In this document: in pieces, positions 53,292 to 55,425 of the stretch | Position numbering within the stretch: the stretch's first letter is position 1 | Layout of the letters: every line of letters begins with the position of its first letter | Assembly: GCF_018283645.1 (NCBI RefSeq) | Contig: NZ_JAGSXH010000032.1 | Location: 1 to 55,425 of the forward strand | Direction of reading: 5' to 3' | Origin: Actinocrinis puniceicyclus | Lineage (GTDB): Bacteria > Actinomycetota > Actinomycetes > Streptomycetales > Catenulisporaceae | Length of the DNA stretch: 55,425 bases | Program-made: the position numbers and the translations under genes | The notes under the pieces: generated by a model | Databases searched by the model: none | What the model was told of the DNA's origin: nothing | Seen by the model: only the letters and a program-made list of their open reading frames with translations

Positions 53292-55425
53292 ATGACGCTA
53301 GACCCGATCGAAGAGCACTGGCAGGGATCCGAGCCGGACACCGTCGCCGGCCTGCTGCGCCACCACCTGCGCCACAGGCCCGACGCGCTCGCCTACCGCT
53401 TCCTGTCCGGCTCCGGTGACAACGACGCGCACTCGTACACCTACCGGCAGCTCGACCGGCGCGCGCGCACCGTGGCGGTGCACCTGGCCGCCGAGGGGCT
53501 GCGCGGCCGGCCGGTACTGCTGCTGCTGCCCCCGGGCCTGGAGTACGTGGCCTGCTTCCTCGGCTGCCTCTACGCCGGGGCGATCGCAGTACCCGCATAC
53601 CCGCCGGACACGCAGCGGTTCGGGCAGAGCATGCCCCGCCTGGCCGCGATCGCCCGCGACGCCCGCGCCACCCACGCGCTGACCACCGACGCGCTGGCCC
53701 GGTTCGCCGCCACCAAGCGCGAGCAGATCGAGGAACTCGGCCTCGGCGCGCTGCGCTGGGTCGCCACCGACCCGCTCGACGACGCGGCCGCCGACCGCTG
53801 GCCGCAGCCCGGCGCGGCGCCGGCGGACACCGGCGGCTCGCTCGCCTTCCTCCAGTACACCTCGGGCTCGACCGCCGAGCCCAAGGGGGTGATGGTCAGC
53901 AACGCGAACCTCGTGAGCAACCTGCGTTCGATCCACCTGCGGCTGCGGCACGACCGGGACAGCGCCATGGTCTCCTGGCTGCCTCCCTACCATGACATGG
54001 GACTGATCGGCGGCATCCTCTCCCCGCTCTACGGCGGCTTCCCGGCGCACCTGATGGCCCCGATGACCTTCGTGGCGCGCCCGCTGCTGTGGCTCCAGAC
54101 CCTCTCGCGCACCCGCGCCTCGACCAGCGTCGCCCCCAACTTCGGCTTCGAACACTGCCTGCGCCGGGTCACCCCAGCGCAGCGCGACACGCTGGACCTG
54201 AGCGGCTGGCGGCTGGCCCTCAACGGCGCCGAGCCGGTGCGCGCCGACACCCTGGACCGGTTCGCCGAGTACTTCGGGCCGGCCGGCTTTCGCCGCAGCG
54301 CCCTGATGCCCTGCTACGGCCTGGCCGAGGCGACGCTGATGGCCACCGGGGTCGAGGCCGCCGACCCGCCCGCGATCACGCCGTTCGCCGCCGAGCCGCT
54401 CGGCACGGGCCGGGTCGAGCCGGCCGCCGGCCCCGCCCGGGCCGCCACGCGGCTGGTCGGCTGCGGAGCCCCGGTCGAGGACGTGCGCGTCGCGATCGTC
54501 GACGCGGAAACCGGCCGGCGCGCCGCCGCCGACCGCATCGGCGAGATCTGGCTCGCCGGACCGAACATCGCCCGCGGCTACTGGCGCCGGCCCGACGCGA
54601 CCCGCGAGACCTTCCACGCCGCCATCGAGGGCGAGCCGGGCGGCGAGTATCTGCGCACCGGCGACCTGGGATTCCTGCGCCAAGGACAGCTGCACATCGT
54701 CGGCCGCAGCAAGGACGTGGTCATCATCCAGGGCCGCAACCACTACCCGCAGGACGTCGAGCTGACCGTGCAGCAGGCCGCGCCCGCAGTGCGCCCCGGC
54801 GCCGCGGCCGCGTTCGCCGTCGAACTCGACGACACCGAGCAGATGGTGCTGGCCTTCGAGGCCGACGCCCGGCCGCGGGATCCGGCCGCGCTGCTGGCGG
54901 CCGTGCGCGCAGCCGTGCTCGAACAGCACGAGGTCTCCCCGCACGCCGTGCTGCTGCTCAAGCGGGCCACCATCCCCAAGACCACCAGCGGCAAGATCCA
55001 GCGGCACGGCTGCAAGCGCGACTTCCTCGAGCTCGGCCTGACCGTGCTGGCCGCCAGCGTCGCCCGGGAAGGCGCCGCGCCGGCGGCCGAAGGGCCCGGC
55101 AGCGCCGTCAAGCGGCGGCGCGAGCAGGTCGACGGCGCGATCGCGCAGGCGCTCGGCGACGCGCTCGGGCGCCGCATCGAGCCGGCGGCGCTGACGGACG
55201 GCAGCGGCCTGTCCGACCTGGGCGTCGACTACCCGGGCCTGGTGCGCGCGGTACGCGACCTCGAAGCGCGGTTCGCCGCCCGGATCGATCTGGGCGCGCT
55301 CCTGGTCACCGGGCGCATCGACACGCTGCGCGCGCAACTCGGCGTCGATGTGACGCAGGACACTGGGATGAAGCCCACGGCCGTGGCCGCTGCGCCCCGC
55401 GCCGCCGCCCCCGTCCCCGCAGGTC
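53292..55425 (+). CDS. redL: Fatty-acyl-AMP ligase with carrier-like domain, RedL-like (3' end outside window)
   Basis: 711 codons are visible; the gene runs off the right edge. Residues ~1-590 are an FAAL-type ligase: LQYTSGSTAEPKGVM, SWLPPYHDMGLIGG, YGLAEATL, RTGDLGF and the C-terminal Lys in PKTTSGKIQR. Residues ~610-690 look like an ACP, but the phosphopantetheine site reads LGVDYPGLV, with Tyr in place of Ser. An Ala/Pro-rich stretch at the end suggests a linker to further domains, as in RedL, which activates dodecanoate and continues with PKS domains. A shorter TamA-like FAAL-ACP cannot be excluded. ATG 53292 has GGAG 7 nt upstream and follows redM by 48 bp. Confidence 0.85.
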   Translation, partial: MTLDPIEEHWQGSEPDTVAGLLRHHLRHRPDALAYRFLSGSGDNDAHSYTYRQLDRRARTVAVHLAAEGLRGRPVLLLLPPGLEYVACFLGCLYAGAIAVPAYPPDTQRFGQSMPRLAAIARDARATHALTTDALARFAATKREQIEELGLGALRWVATDPLDDAAADRWPQPGAAPADTGGSLAFLQYTSGSTAEPKGVMVSNANLVSNLRSIHLRLRHDRDSAMVSWLPPYHDMGLIGGILSPLYGGFPAHLMAPMTFVARPLLWLQTLSRTRASTSVAPNFGFEHCLRRVTPAQRDTLDLSGWRLALNGAEPVRADTLDRFAEYFGPAGFRRSALMPCYGLAEATLMATGVEAADPPAITPFAAEPLGTGRVEPAAGPARAATRLVGCGAPVEDVRVAIVDAETGRRAAADRIGEIWLAGPNIARGYWRRPDATRETFHAAIEGEPGGEYLRTGDLGFLRQGQLHIVGRSKDVVIIQGRNHYPQDVELTVQQAAPAVRPGAAAAFAVELDDTEQMVLAFEADARPRDPAALLAAVRAAVLEQHEVSPHAVLLLKRATIPKTTSGKIQRHGCKRDFLELGLTVLAASVAREGAAPAAEGPGSAVKRRREQVDGAIAQALGDALGRRIEPAALTDGSGLSDLGVDYPGLVRAVRDLEARFAARIDLGALLVTGRIDTLRAQLGVDVTQDTGMKPTAVAAAPRAAAPVPAG

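Overview
The window comes from a very high-GC filamentous actinomycete (Streptomyces, Catenulispora or Actinospica type; the species cannot be read from the sequence). The evidence is GTG/TTG starts, ATGA/GTGA translational overlaps, SARP- and LAL-type regulation, rare TTA codons, secreted CBM2- and ricin-carrying hydrolases, and modular PKS genes. I see no rRNA, tRNA, CRISPR, transposase or integrase.

Left region (1-22084, minus strand): one operon-like run reading right to left. It encodes a small secreted beta-barrel protein resembling the spirotetronate [4+2] cyclase AbyU, a KAS III-like enzyme, an FkbH-type glyceryl-ACP synthase, a discrete ACP, an E2-type acyltransferase without a lipoyl domain, an alpha/beta hydrolase, a type II thioesterase, and a giant modular PKS that leaves the window. 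Genes two to six reproduce the set known from agglomerin-type tetronates (glyceryl-ACP formation, ring closure, O-acetylation, acetate elimination to a 5-methylidene tetronate). The PKS begins with a KSQ loading module, followed by two methylmalonyl-type KS-AT-DH-KR-ACP modules and the KS of a third. Its predicted early intermediate is a methyl-branched conjugated diene. Diene, methylidene tetronate and AbyU-like protein together point to a spirotetronate or related cyclised tetronate polyketide.

Middle (22835-33963, plus strand): UbiA-family prenyltransferase, a soluble NarL/DesK-type histidine kinase with its response regulator, a 3-hydroxyacyl-CoA dehydrogenase-family protein, a lipoprotein, an Sfp/EntD-type phosphopantetheinyl transferase, a LeuA-type 2-isopropylmalate synthase and a 982-residue LAL regulator.

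Polysaccharide locus (34552-48597): GH30, GH53, arabinanase-type GH43, CBM2-GH43 (exo-beta-1,3-galactanase-like), PL9-like pectate lyase with CBM2, and CBM2-GH2, plus an unrelated TmrB-like ATPase. Together these would degrade arabinogalactan, galactan, arabinan and pectin. Its spacers carry three exact copies of a 14-bp CebR/LacI-like operator, one degenerate copy, a second LacI-type palindrome, and an 11-bp motif found three times.

Right edge (49018-55425, plus strand): three GGTCAG heptamers on an 11-bp pitch (SARP-type site) precede redO-, redN-, redM- and redL-like genes. This appears to be the start of a prodiginine-type pathway, in the gene order I recall from the Streptomyces coelicolor red cluster. 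The last gene (fatty-acyl-AMP ligase plus carrier-like domain) runs off the window.
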